The notes below the pieces were generated by a model. It made no database searches and had not been told where the DNA came from. It was given only the letters and a program-made list of their open reading frames with translations. From positions 46,014 through 110,013 of the forward strand of contig NZ_BBIS01000002.1 in NCBI RefSeq assembly GCF_000730605.1: a stretch of 64,000 nucleotides of DNA, written 5' to 3'. Source of the DNA: Pseudomonas monteilii NBRC 103158 = DSM 14164 (lineage in GTDB: Bacteria > Pseudomonadota > Gammaproteobacteria > Pseudomonadales > Pseudomonadaceae). Position 1 is the stretch's first letter. Every line of letters starts with the position of its first letter. This document shows positions 34,927 to 45,224 of this stretch, in pieces. The position numbers and the translations under genes are program-made.

Positions 34927-36243
34927 ATGTTCAACAACAAGCTCAAGCAAGAAATCCGGCAGCTGCGCGAAGACCTGATGTCCATCGAACAGGTCAAGAG
35001 TAGCCTCGACAGCGAGATGTTGGTACTTCAACTCGACCCTCAGGGACGGATCGAGATGGTCAACGGCAACTTCGAGAGCGAGATGCTCTACCGTGCCGAA
35101 CAATTGCTTGGACGCAACATTGAGGACATCGTCCCCGCGCATGTGAAGTCGCTGGATTTCTACCAACGCATGAAAAGCGCGATCACCCGTGGCGAGCACC
35201 TGAACGGTGCCTTCCGCCTGCTGCGCGGCAATGGTCAGGAAGCCTGGCTGCGCTCGATCCTGCAGCCGGTCAAGAACAGCGAAGGGCGTATCAAGTACTT
35301 CACCCTGCATTCCAGCGACCTCACGCGCACCATCGAGACCTCGCGCGAGCATGAAAGCCTGATCAAGGCGTTGATGCGCTCGACTGCCGTTATCGAGTTT
35401 GACCTGGACGGTACCATCCTCACTGCCAATGACCGTTTCCTGGCCACCGTCGGCTATCGCCTGGAACAGATTCGCGGCAAGCACCACCGCATGTTCTGCG
35501 AGCCGGAAGAGGCCAATTCGGCCGGCTATCAGGCGTTCTGGGACAAGCTGCGCCGTGGCGAATACGTTGCCGAGCGCTTCAAGCGCATCGACGCCCACGG
35601 GCGGGTGATCTGGCTGGAGGCCTCGTACAACCCGATCTTCGACGCCCATGACGTGCTGTACAAAGTGGTCAAGTTCGCCACGGTGATTACCGACCAGGTC
35701 AACCAGGAACAGGCGGTGGCCGAGGCAGCAGATGTTGCCTACAACACCTCGCTGGGTACCGATGTCAGCGCCCAGAAGGCCACCGATGTGGTTACCCAGA
35801 CCGTCAGCGTGATGCGCGGCCTGGAGGCCTCGATGCAGGAGGCGGCCGAGGGCATTCAGGCGCTGGATACCCAGTCGCGGGTAATCGGCTCCATCATCAA
35901 GACCATCAGCGACATCGCCGGGCAGACCAACCTGCTGGCGCTCAATGCCGCTATCGAGGCGGCCCGTGCCGGCGAACAGGGGCGGGGTTTTGCCGTGGTT
36001 GCCGACGAAGTGCGTCAACTGGCCTCGCGCACCAGCACCGCCACCGAGGAAATCGCCCGGGTGGTGAAGCAGAACGAGCAACTGGCGCAGGCGGCGGTGG
36101 CGATCATCGACACCAGCAAGCGCCAGGCCGAGCAGGGGCTGGCACTGGCTGACGAGACGGGCAGCGTGATTGTCGAGATCCAGGACGGGGCGAAACGGGT
36201 GGTGGATGTGGTGGGGCAGTTTTCCAGCCGGTTGGGGCAGTGA
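34927..36243 (+). CDS. Soluble chemoreceptor with two PAS domains (BdlA/Aer-like)
   Basis: A 438-residue methyl-accepting-type protein without any membrane segment. Two PAS domains (about residues 25-130 and 145-260; second with [15 protein letters not shown]) precede a short signalling domain. Its hairpin tip [33 protein letters not shown] is perfectly conserved. The layout is that of P. aeruginosa BdlA, a biofilm-dispersion regulator. Of two adjacent ATG codons the second (34927) has the better 7-nt spacing from AGGAG. Confidence 0.85.
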   Translation: MFNNKLKQEIRQLREDLMSIEQVKSSLDSEMLVLQLDPQGRIEMVNGNFESEMLYRAEQLLGRNIEDIVPAHVKSLDFYQRMKSAITRGEHLNGAFRLLRGNGQEAWLRSILQPVKNSEGRIKYFTLHSSDLTRTIETSREHESLIKALMRSTAVIEFDLDGTILTANDRFLATVGYRLEQIRGKHHRMFCEPEEANSAGYQAFWDKLRRGEYVAERFKRIDAHGRVIWLEASYNPIFDAHDVLYKVVKFATVITDQVNQEQAVAEAADVAYNTSLGTDVSAQKATDVVTQTVSVMRGLEASMQEAAEGIQALDTQSRVIGSIIKTISDIAGQTNLLALNAAIEAARAGEQGRGFAVVADEVRQLASRTSTATEEIARVVKQNEQLAQAAVAIIDTSKRQAEQGLALADETGSVIVEIQDGAKRVVDVVGQFSSRLGQ

Positions 36244-36282
36244 AGCCCCGGCTAGGCAAGGATTGATCTGATGGGGCGGGGG

Positions 36283-37011
36283 TCAGTTGCGCTCCCGCAC
36301 CCAGAACAACGTAGCCCCGGCCACCGCCGCCGGCATCATCAGCACGTTCACCCCCGGGATCATCAACGCCAGGTAGGTAATCCCGCCAAAGCCCAGGCTC
36401 TGCCAGCGCTTGCTGCGCAGCCAGGCGAGCATGTCCTGCCAGCTCATCTTGTTGTTGTCGGCCGGGTAGTCGATGTACTGGATGGCCATCATCCATACCC
36501 CGAACATCAGCCACAGTGGTGCGGCCACCACGTTCACCACCGGGATGAACGACAGGATGAACAGGCCAATAGCCCGTGGCAGGAAGTAGCCCAGCTTGCG
36601 CATTTCGCGGCTGAAAGTGCGTGGCACCATGGCCACCAGCTCACCCCAGCTGAACGCGGGGAAGTTATCCTGGCCGCGCACCACCACCTCGACCTTTTCC
36701 GCCAAAAAGCCGTTGAACGGCGCGGCAATGATATTGGCCACCAGGGTGAAGGTGAAGAACACCATCAGCAGCAGCAAGGCCACGAACAGCGGCCAGAGGA
36801 TGTAGCTGAGGAAGCTCAGCCAGTCCGGCAGCGTTGGCATGAGCGCGTCCAGCCACAGGCCGAACTGGTGGCCGGCGAAGTAGATCAGGCCACCGAACAG
36901 CAGCAGGTTGACCGCCAACGGCAGCAGCACGAACAACCGCAGGTTGGGGCTCAGCACCAGTTTCAGGCCTTCGCGCAGGTATTGGGGGCCAGAGAGGACA
37001 GGGGCTTGCAT
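36283..37011 (-). CDS. cysZ: Sulfate transporter CysZ
   Basis: A 242-residue inner-membrane protein for sulfate uptake in cysteine synthesis. It begins with the family's amphipathic segment ([28 protein letters not shown]), has about four long hydrophobic segments, and contains the central NGFLAEKVE block typical of CysZ. It diverges from trxB across a 331-bp region that holds the OxyR-like site. A short dyad TAAGGA-TATT-TCCTTA (37170-37185) there could serve cysZ. Confidence 0.9.
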   Translation of the reverse strand: MQAPVLSGPQYLREGLKLVLSPNLRLFVLLPLAVNLLLFGGLIYFAGHQFGLWLDALMPTLPDWLSFLSYILWPLFVALLLLMVFFTFTLVANIIAAPFNGFLAEKVEVVVRGQDNFPAFSWGELVAMVPRTFSREMRKLGYFLPRAIGLFILSFIPVVNVVAAPLWLMFGVWMMAIQYIDYPADNNKMSWQDMLAWLRSKRWQSLGFGGITYLALMIPGVNVLMMPAAVAGATLFWVRERN

Positions 37012-37141
37012 CGAGGTACTCCGCAGAGAAGGAAAACGCGCTGACCTTACCGAGTTTGCCGCGCCGACGGAAGGCGGGTTGCGGGTGGGAAACGGGATGT
37101 AACAAAAGCGCCGGGGGCGTATTTATCGATGAAATCGCAGC

Positions 37142-38305
<1,164 letters not shown>

Positions 38306-38323
38306 TTGGATAACACCCCTAAA

Positions 38324-38347
38324 AAAACCGGCTGAAAAGCCGGTTTT
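38324..38347. terminator. Bidirectional rho-independent terminator
   Basis: AAAACCGGCT-GAAA-AGCCGGTTTT with a further T-run, between trxB and the convergent nadC. Confidence 0.93.
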
Positions 38348-38365
38348 TTATTGCCCGCAACCAGC

Positions 38366-39229
<864 letters not shown>

Positions 39230-39457
39230 CTAGATGCCCGCGATTATAGGGCAGGGGGCCGGTGTGTACAGCCGCCTTGGCGAAGTCCGTTGGTCGGGCA
39301 TCGTGAGCCATTCAAGCCCATTCGGGTCATTCACCGGTCGGCGAAACGGCGCTGGCAGCGATGCGATTTTTTACCGATAATAGCGCCCAGTATTTGGCGT
39401 CATAGCTTTGACGATTATCAGCCCCTGTCGGGCAAGACACCCTGCAAGGAGTCCAGG

Positions 39458-41614
39458 ATGCAGAAAGAAGGCAAGGTGGTGCCCTTGGCGGCTGCCATCG
39501 ACCGAGGGGGGCGCACGCCTCTTCCTTGCCTTCCGGTATTGTTGCTGCAGGTGCGCGACAAGTCCGCCTTGCAGTTGCGTCAAGGCTTGCAGGACTTGTT
39601 CGACAACGCCGATGACACGCTCTTCGAAATGGCTGACAAGGCCTTCGACCGTTATGACCAGCATCTGTACTTCGAAGCCATGCGTGATCTGAGGCTCAAG
39701 CGCAAAAGCATCGAACGCGGCTTTCTTGATACCTTCCATGACACTTTCGCGCGCATCGGCCAGCCCGACCCGCTGGCGCATCTGGCCGAACCGGGCAGCT
39801 TGCGGAGCAAGGCCCAACGGGAACGGGCTGCGGCCATGGAAGGCATGGTTGCGCGGGTGCTGTCACGCGATGGTATTGGCCTGCAGCAACTGGGCCTGCG
39901 CTTGCAGGCGCTGCTCGATCGCCCCCTGCATGAGCAGCACAACCCGTTGGGCCCGGCCGCTTTGTGCGGGTACTTCCTGGACGCCGGGCGCAACCTGGGG
40001 GTTGGTTTACGGGTCAAGCTGGTGCTGCTCAAGCTGTTCGAGCGCTATGTGCTGCGTGATGCCGACATCCTCTATGCCGACGCCAACCAGCTGTTGGCCG
40101 CAGCCGGTGTACTGCCGGAGTTGCAGCCGGCACCGCGCCGGCGCGTCGAAGACAGGCGCTTGCGCACACGACGAGGGCCGTTGAGCCAAGGCCAGGACGT
40201 TGGGGCAGACGCGGCAGGGCAAGCGTATTTCGCCTCATTGCAAACCTTGCTGGCCCCGCTGCGCGGGCAGTTCGCACCGCGATTGCAGGCGGTGGCTGCT
40301 GCCCAGCCGATCAGCACGGCCGACCTGATACGCCTGCTGACGCACTTGCAACACTATGTACCCGCAACTCACGAGGCAGATGACTTCGAGCTCGGCCAGC
40401 AGCTTGAGCAACTGCTGTTGCGGGTCAGTGTGCGCAGCGGCACGCGCCGGCGCATCGCCGTGGACGATGAGGACGTGATCAACCTGGTCGGCCTGGTGTT
40501 CGCCTTCATCCAGCGTGATGACAACCTGCCCGCCAGCCTGCGCGCACTGCTTGCGCGCCTGCATATTCCCTTGCTCAAGGTAGCATTGCTGGACAAGGGG
40601 CTGTTCAGTCGGGCCAGCCACCCGGGGCGCCGGCTGATCAACGAGATTGCGGGCGCGGCCATTGGCTGGGCGTGCGGCAGCGAAGGCCTGCGTGACAGCC
40701 TTCACCTGCGGGTAGAATGCACAGTCCAGCGCCTGCTCAATGATTTTGCCGAAGATGCTGGTCTGTTTGCCGAGCTTCTCGATGATTTTCTTGCATCCAA
40801 CCAAGAGGAACGGCGGCGCAACGAGTTGCTTGAACAGCGCACCCGCGACGCCGAAGAGGGGCGTGCCCGTGCCTTGCAGGCGCGGCACCAGGTGCAGCAG
40901 GTGCTCAACCAGCGCCTGCGCGGTCGGGTATTGCCCCTGGTGGTGGTGCAAATGCTGGTGCAAGCCTGGAGCCAGGTACTGCAGTTGGCCTGGCTGAAGC
41001 AGGGTGAAGCCTCCCAGGGCTGGCGCGATGCCCTGCAAACTGTGGATGCGCTACTGGCCAGCATCACCCCGGGGCATGAGCCGCAAGCACTTTTGCAGCA
41101 GGTGCCGGGCCTGCTCAAGGCGCTGCGCGATGGCCTGGCCAGCGTGGCGCTGGATTCGGCAGCAACCCGAGAATTCTTCCTGCAACTGGAGCAGTTGCAC
41201 CTGCATGCCTGTGCGGGCACTGAGCTACCGGCTGGCCATGACAAGCCCTTTGCCGAAGTGCTGGTGGACGAGGACATCGTGCTGGCGATGGCCGAAGAAC
41301 CGGCCTGTGCACCGCGGCAATTTGTCGATGGGAAGGCGGCAACGCTGCAGCACGTGCAGCGCTTGCGCATCGGCAGCTGGGTTGAAGTCATGGATGACGG
41401 CGAACCGCTGCGTTGCAAACTGGTGGCGCACGTCGGTAGTAACGACAGGCTGGTATTCGCCAACCGTACCGGCATGAAAGTGCGTGAGTGGAACAGCACC
41501 GCCCTGGCCCAGGCATTGCACCGAGGTGACGTACGGATGCTGGATGACGGTTTGTTGTTCGAGCGGGCGCTGGAGGCGGTGATCGATGGGTTGCGGCAAC
41601 CTTGGGTGCAGTAG
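39458..41614 (+). CDS. DUF1631 domain-containing protein
   Basis: A 718-residue cytosolic protein. The start MQKEGKVVPL has AAGGAG at the right distance, while the open frame extends 56 codons further without a ribosome site. Most of the sequence is charged and helical. The C-terminal 80 residues (IGSWVEVMDDGEPLRCKLVAHVG, then LVFANRTGMKV) look like a small beta-barrel of PilZ type. No catalytic motif is seen and the function is unknown. It precedes ampDE by 88 bp. Confidence 0.83.
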   Translation: MQKEGKVVPLAAAIDRGGRTPLPCLPVLLLQVRDKSALQLRQGLQDLFDNADDTLFEMADKAFDRYDQHLYFEAMRDLRLKRKSIERGFLDTFHDTFARIGQPDPLAHLAEPGSLRSKAQRERAAAMEGMVARVLSRDGIGLQQLGLRLQALLDRPLHEQHNPLGPAALCGYFLDAGRNLGVGLRVKLVLLKLFERYVLRDADILYADANQLLAAAGVLPELQPAPRRRVEDRRLRTRRGPLSQGQDVGADAAGQAYFASLQTLLAPLRGQFAPRLQAVAAAQPISTADLIRLLTHLQHYVPATHEADDFELGQQLEQLLLRVSVRSGTRRRIAVDDEDVINLVGLVFAFIQRDDNLPASLRALLARLHIPLLKVALLDKGLFSRASHPGRRLINEIAGAAIGWACGSEGLRDSLHLRVECTVQRLLNDFAEDAGLFAELLDDFLASNQEERRRNELLEQRTRDAEEGRARALQARHQVQQVLNQRLRGRVLPLVVVQMLVQAWSQVLQLAWLKQGEASQGWRDALQTVDALLASITPGHEPQALLQQVPGLLKALRDGLASVALDSAATREFFLQLEQLHLHACAGTELPAGHDKPFAEVLVDEDIVLAMAEEPACAPRQFVDGKAATLQHVQRLRIGSWVEVMDDGEPLRCKLVAHVGSNDRLVFANRTGMKVREWNSTALAQALHRGDVRMLDDGLLFERALEAVIDGLRQPWVQ

Positions 41615-41702
41615 GCGGCAACATTACAATCATTCACATGCAAACGGTGTTGAGCGCAGGGCATACTGTTGACCTGTTCACGGCGTTTTCAGGATCTACC
41701 CC

Positions 41703-42275
41703 ATGCAATTGGACCGTGCCACTGGCTGGTTTCACGGAACCGGAATCACCCACTGCCCCTCGCCGAACTTCAATGCCCGCCCTGAAGGCGAATCGATTTC
41801 CCTGCTGGTGATCCACAACATCAGTCTGCCGCCAGCCTGTTTTGGCACCGGCAAGGTCCAGCAGTTTTTCCAGAATCGCCTGGACCCCGATGAGCATCCT
41901 TACTTCGACAGCATCAAGCACCTGACCGTGTCGGCGCATCTGTTCGTCGAGCGTGACGGGGCGGTGACCCAGTTCGTGTCGTTGCTCGATCGCGCCTGGC
42001 ACGCTGGCGTTTCGTGTTTTGACGGGCGTGAAGGCTGCAACGATTTCTCCATCGGTATCGAACTGGAAGGCACTGACGACCTGGCCTACACCGATGCCCA
42101 GTACGCCGTGCTGGAACGGCTTACCCGGCACATTCGTAGCGCCTGGCCGGCCATCGACCTGGGTCGCATCCAGGGCCACAGCGACATTGCTCCGCAACGC
42201 AAGACCGACCCCGGCCCGTCCTTCGATTGGCAGCGGTACCGCGAAGCGTTGTTGTACAAAGAGGACAAGGCATGA
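41703..42275 (+). CDS. ampD: 1,6-anhydro-N-acetylmuramyl-L-alanine amidase
   Basis: A 190-residue cytosolic zinc amidase of peptidoglycan recycling. It cleaves anhydro-muropeptides and so controls AmpR-driven beta-lactamase expression. The zinc ligands are visible as His38 (LLVIHNI), His159 (QGHSDIAP) and Asp169 (KTDPGP), at the spacing of known AmpD proteins. Its last four bases overlap the ampE start. Confidence 0.95.
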   Translation: MQLDRATGWFHGTGITHCPSPNFNARPEGESISLLVIHNISLPPACFGTGKVQQFFQNRLDPDEHPYFDSIKHLTVSAHLFVERDGAVTQFVSLLDRAWHAGVSCFDGREGCNDFSIGIELEGTDDLAYTDAQYAVLERLTRHIRSAWPAIDLGRIQGHSDIAPQRKTDPGPSFDWQRYREALLYKEDKA

Positions 42276-43102
42276 GTTTTCTGGTGTTGTTGCTGGCATT
42301 GTGGGTCGAGAAGTTCTCGGCCCTGCGCCACCGCGTGCAGCGCGACGGGTTCTTCCTTGGCGAACTGGTGCGCCTGGAGCGCAGCGGCAAAGTACACCCG
42401 TGGTGGACGCTGGCCATTCTGGTGCTGGCACCGGTAATGCTGCTGGTGTTGCTGCTGCATGTGCTGGAGCCGGTGGCGTATGGGCTGTTGGCCTTGCCGA
42501 TGCACCTGCTGGTGCTGGTCTATAGCTTGGGCCGTGGTGATGCCAAGGCCTCGCTTGGGCCGTTCCGCGATGCCTGGCGGCGAGGTGATGACCAGGCGGC
42601 GCTGCATGTTGCAGAGCGTGACCTGGGCCTGGCCGCCGACGAGCCGCACAGCTTGCTGGTAAGGGTGCAGGGCAACCTGCTGTGGCAGGTGTACCAGGGC
42701 TTTTTCGCGGTGATCTTCTGGTATTTCGTGCTGGGGCCTGGGGCGGCGCTGGCTTATCGCCTGCTGGCGCTGTGCGGTGAGCACAGCAAGCAGCCTGCGC
42801 TGAAGGCGCGGGCCGAACAGCTGCGGCACATCATGGACTGGCTGCCGGTGCGGGTACTGGCGTTGAGCTTTGCCCTGGTGGGCAACTTCCTCTCGGTCAC
42901 CCGGGTGATGTTGCACGAGGTGCTCAACTGGCACATCAGTGCCGGGCACCTGGTGGCCCGTGTCGGGCGCATTGCCGATGACATTCCCGACGATGAAGAC
43001 AGCCAGCGTGGGTTGGGGCGGCTGGACAGCCTGTGGGAGCTGCTGCTGCGTTGTGCGGTGCTGTGGTATGCCGGGTTTGCGCTGTGGACAGTGCTGGTCT
43101 GA
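42272..43102 (+). CDS. ampE: AmpE-like inner-membrane regulatory protein
   Basis: A 276-residue membrane protein with four hydrophobic regions (about residues 1-12, 45-85, 140-165 and at the extreme C-terminus). The start at 42272 overlaps the ampD stop (ATGA), as in other ampDE operons. The RDLGLAADEPHSLLVRVQGNLLWQVYQG segment fits AmpE. It may act as a sensor alongside AmpD, but its mechanism is not settled. Confidence 0.9.
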   Translation: MSFLVLLLALWVEKFSALRHRVQRDGFFLGELVRLERSGKVHPWWTLAILVLAPVMLLVLLLHVLEPVAYGLLALPMHLLVLVYSLGRGDAKASLGPFRDAWRRGDDQAALHVAERDLGLAADEPHSLLVRVQGNLLWQVYQGFFAVIFWYFVLGPGAALAYRLLALCGEHSKQPALKARAEQLRHIMDWLPVRVLALSFALVGNFLSVTRVMLHEVLNWHISAGHLVARVGRIADDIPDDEDSQRGLGRLDSLWELLLRCAVLWYAGFALWTVLV

Positions 43103-43114
43103 ACTGAATTGGCT

Positions 43115-43146
43115 GGCCTCTTCGCGGGCGCGCCCGCGAAGAGGCC
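43115..43146. repeat. REP-type palindrome (GGCCTCTTCGCGGGCG family)
   Basis: A perfect 32-bp palindrome with 16-bp arms and no loop, between the convergent ampE and tatD-like genes. Confidence 0.9.
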
Positions 43147-43165
43147 ATGACAGGCAGCAAAACAT

Positions 43166-43942
43166 CTACCAGCCAAACAACTCGCAAGCATTGCGGCTGC
43201 TAGCCTCAGCCAGCTCCCCGACATCAATCCCCATTACCTCGGCCAACGCCCCGGCAATCTCCGGCAAATGCTCCGGGCTGTTCCGCACCCCCGGGTACAT
43301 CACCGGTGCCATATCTGGCGCATCAGTCTCCAGCACCACACTCTCCAGCGGCAGCCGCGCCAGGGTCTTGCGTAGCCGCAGTGCCTGTGGCCACGTCGCG
43401 GCACCGCCAAGCCCGAGCTTGAAGCCCAGCTTGATGTACTCGCGGGCCTCTTCGTAGCTGCCGGCAAACGCATGGATCACCCCCGCCCGCGCCGGCTTGT
43501 AGCGCTTGAGCGTGGCAATCACCTGCGCATGGCTGCGGCGTACATGCAACAGCGCAGGCAGTTCGAAGTCGCAGGCCATCTGCAGTTGCGCTTCAAACAG
43601 GTCCTGCTGGCGGGTTTTGTCCAGGTCTTCAAGGTAGTAGTCCAGGCCAAATTCACCCACGGCGCACAGCCGCGTATCGCCGTGCAGGCGTGCCAGCCAT
43701 TCGCGCAACTGAACGAGGTGCTCCGGGCGGTGCTGGTCGAGGTAGACCGGGTGCAGGCCGAGTGCCGCGAACAGGCGCTGATCGGTGCAGGCCAGGTCCC
43801 ACACCCGTTGGAAATTCGCCTGGTACACCCCCAGCACTACCATACGTTCCACCCCAAGCGCCGCCGCATTGGCCAGCAGGCGCGGGCGATCGGCGTCGAA
43901 GTCGGGGAAGTCCAGGTGGGTGTGGGTGTCGATCAGGCGCAT
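43166..43942 (-). CDS. TatD family metal-dependent hydrolase
   Basis: A 258-residue TIM-barrel nuclease of the TatD type. The metal-binding motifs DTHTHLDFPDF (residues 5-15), GEFGLDYY, HVRRSH, HAFAGSYEEA and ETDAPDM occur in order. The family acts as 3'-5' exonuclease or DNase; the in vivo target here is unknown. The start codon is 2 bp past the fruR stop, so the two are co-transcribed. Confidence 0.88.
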   Translation of the reverse strand: MRLIDTHTHLDFPDFDADRPRLLANAAALGVERMVVLGVYQANFQRVWDLACTDQRLFAALGLHPVYLDQHRPEHLVQLREWLARLHGDTRLCAVGEFGLDYYLEDLDKTRQQDLFEAQLQMACDFELPALLHVRRSHAQVIATLKRYKPARAGVIHAFAGSYEEAREYIKLGFKLGLGGAATWPQALRLRKTLARLPLESVVLETDAPDMAPVMYPGVRNSPEHLPEIAGALAEVMGIDVGELAEASSRNACELFGW

Positions 43943-43944
43943 GG

Positions 43945-44940
43945 TCAGGCTGCAGTGATGCGCTGCTTGAAGGTACGACCAACGGCATGCACACCCGGCT
44001 CGTAGCGCTTTTCCTCGATGGCGGCCAGCGCCAGCTCCAGCGCGGTGGCGGCAATCAGGCCATGCTGCTGGGCCATGGCATTGACCGGCAGCGGCAGGAA
44101 GTCGAGCAACTGGTTGTCGCCAAAGGTGCCCAGCTGCAGCTGGCGCGAATCGGCAGGGCGCGCCTGCAGGGTATCGAACACCCCTTGCAGCAGTACGTAC
44201 GAGGTGGTCACCAAGGCATCCGGCAGGCCGCCCAGGTCGTCGATCAGCTGCTGCATCAGGCGCTGGCCGCACTCGCGGCTGAACGCTTCACCCTGATAGC
44301 GGCGCACTTCACCGGCATAGCCTTGCAGCGCTTCGTCGAAGCCGCCGGCACGCGCCTGGCTGACAGACAGCTCAGGGCGGGCGCCGATCAGGGCAATGCT
44401 GCGCGGGGCGGCACTGAGCAGGCTGGCGGCCAGTTGGCGGCTGGCATCACGGTCGTCGCTGATCACCGAGCAGAAGTGCGCAGGGTCCAGGCGGCGGTCG
44501 ATGGCGATCACCGGCAGGCCTTTGTCCTGCAAGTCACGGTAGCTGTCGTCTTCCGGTGGCAGGCAGCTGGCGACGAACAGCGCGTCGCAGCGGCGGGCAC
44601 GGAACAATTGTTGCAGCTGGCGCTCGCTGTCGGGCTGGTCGTCGCTGCTGGCGATCAGCAACTGGTAGCCACGGGCGCGGGCGCCTTGCTCCAGTTGCTT
44701 GGCAATGCGGGCGTAGCTGGGGTTCTCCAGATCCGGGAGAATGAAGCCCAGGGTGCGGGTGTGCCGACTGCGCAGGCCAGCGGCCTGTGGGTTTGGGGTA
44801 AAGCCATGGGCTTCGACCACTGCACGCACGCGCTCGACGGTGGTGTTGCTGATGCGCTGCTGTTCAGCCTTGCCGTTGATGACATAGCTGGCTGTGGTCA
44901 CGGACACACCGGCCAGGCGGGCGATATCGCTGAGTTTCAC
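43945..44940 (-). CDS. fruR: Fructose repressor FruR/Cra (LacI family)
   Basis: A 331-residue LacI-type repressor. It starts at a GTG codon (44940) with AAGGA 7 nt upstream. The N-terminal helix-turn-helix (KLSDIARLAGVSVTTASYVING) and the periplasmic-binding-type effector domain are complete. In P. putida the effector is fructose-1-phosphate. It diverges from fruB, and a perfect Cra operator lies 116 bp upstream of fruB. The tatD-like gene follows in the same operon. Confidence 0.95.
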   Translation of the reverse strand: MKLSDIARLAGVSVTTASYVINGKAEQQRISNTTVERVRAVVEAHGFTPNPQAAGLRSRHTRTLGFILPDLENPSYARIAKQLEQGARARGYQLLIASSDDQPDSERQLQQLFRARRCDALFVASCLPPEDDSYRDLQDKGLPVIAIDRRLDPAHFCSVISDDRDASRQLAASLLSAAPRSIALIGARPELSVSQARAGGFDEALQGYAGEVRRYQGEAFSRECGQRLMQQLIDDLGGLPDALVTTSYVLLQGVFDTLQARPADSRQLQLGTFGDNQLLDFLPLPVNAMAQQHGLIAATALELALAAIEEKRYEPGVHAVGRTFKQRITAA

Positions 44941-45097
44941 CGAATTTTCCTTGTTATTTCCGGGGCTGGCTGTAATGCCGGACCGGGCATTTTGACCCAG
45001 CGCAGGCATCACGCGCAGACGACCATTGTCGCAATTGTCCGACAGGATGGGGCTTTTTACCGGGCAGATTATCGAGTAACGTGGCCGTCTGGTCAGA

Positions 45098-45109
45098 TTA
45101 AACGTTTCA
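45098..45109. promoter_or_regulatory. Cra/FruR operator
   Basis: TTAAACGTTTCA, identical to the operator I recall for P. putida Cra at the fruB promoter. It lies between the divergent fruR and fruBKA genes. Confidence 0.85.
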
Positions 45110-45167
45110 GCCGCCGAATTTTCTGCCTCGGCCGCCATCTGTGCAAGGCTGTTGAACTGGCCCTTCA

Positions 45168-45180
45168 TGTGAATTTCACA
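45168..45180. promoter_or_regulatory. Perfect dyad TGTGAA-T-TTCACA before fruB
   Basis: The dyad lies 45-57 bp upstream of the fruB ATG. It has CRP-like half sites but the spacing is 3 bp instead of 6 between TGTGA and TCACA. The binding protein is unknown. Confidence 0.4.
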
Positions 45181-45224
45181 ACAATACTCCAGTACCCGAC
45201 CGGGAACTGCAAAAGGAGAAGGTC

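Noticed and set aside
45168..45180. CRP/Vfr binding site before fruB.
   Set aside because: The half sites are only 3 bp apart, while the CRP family needs 6.
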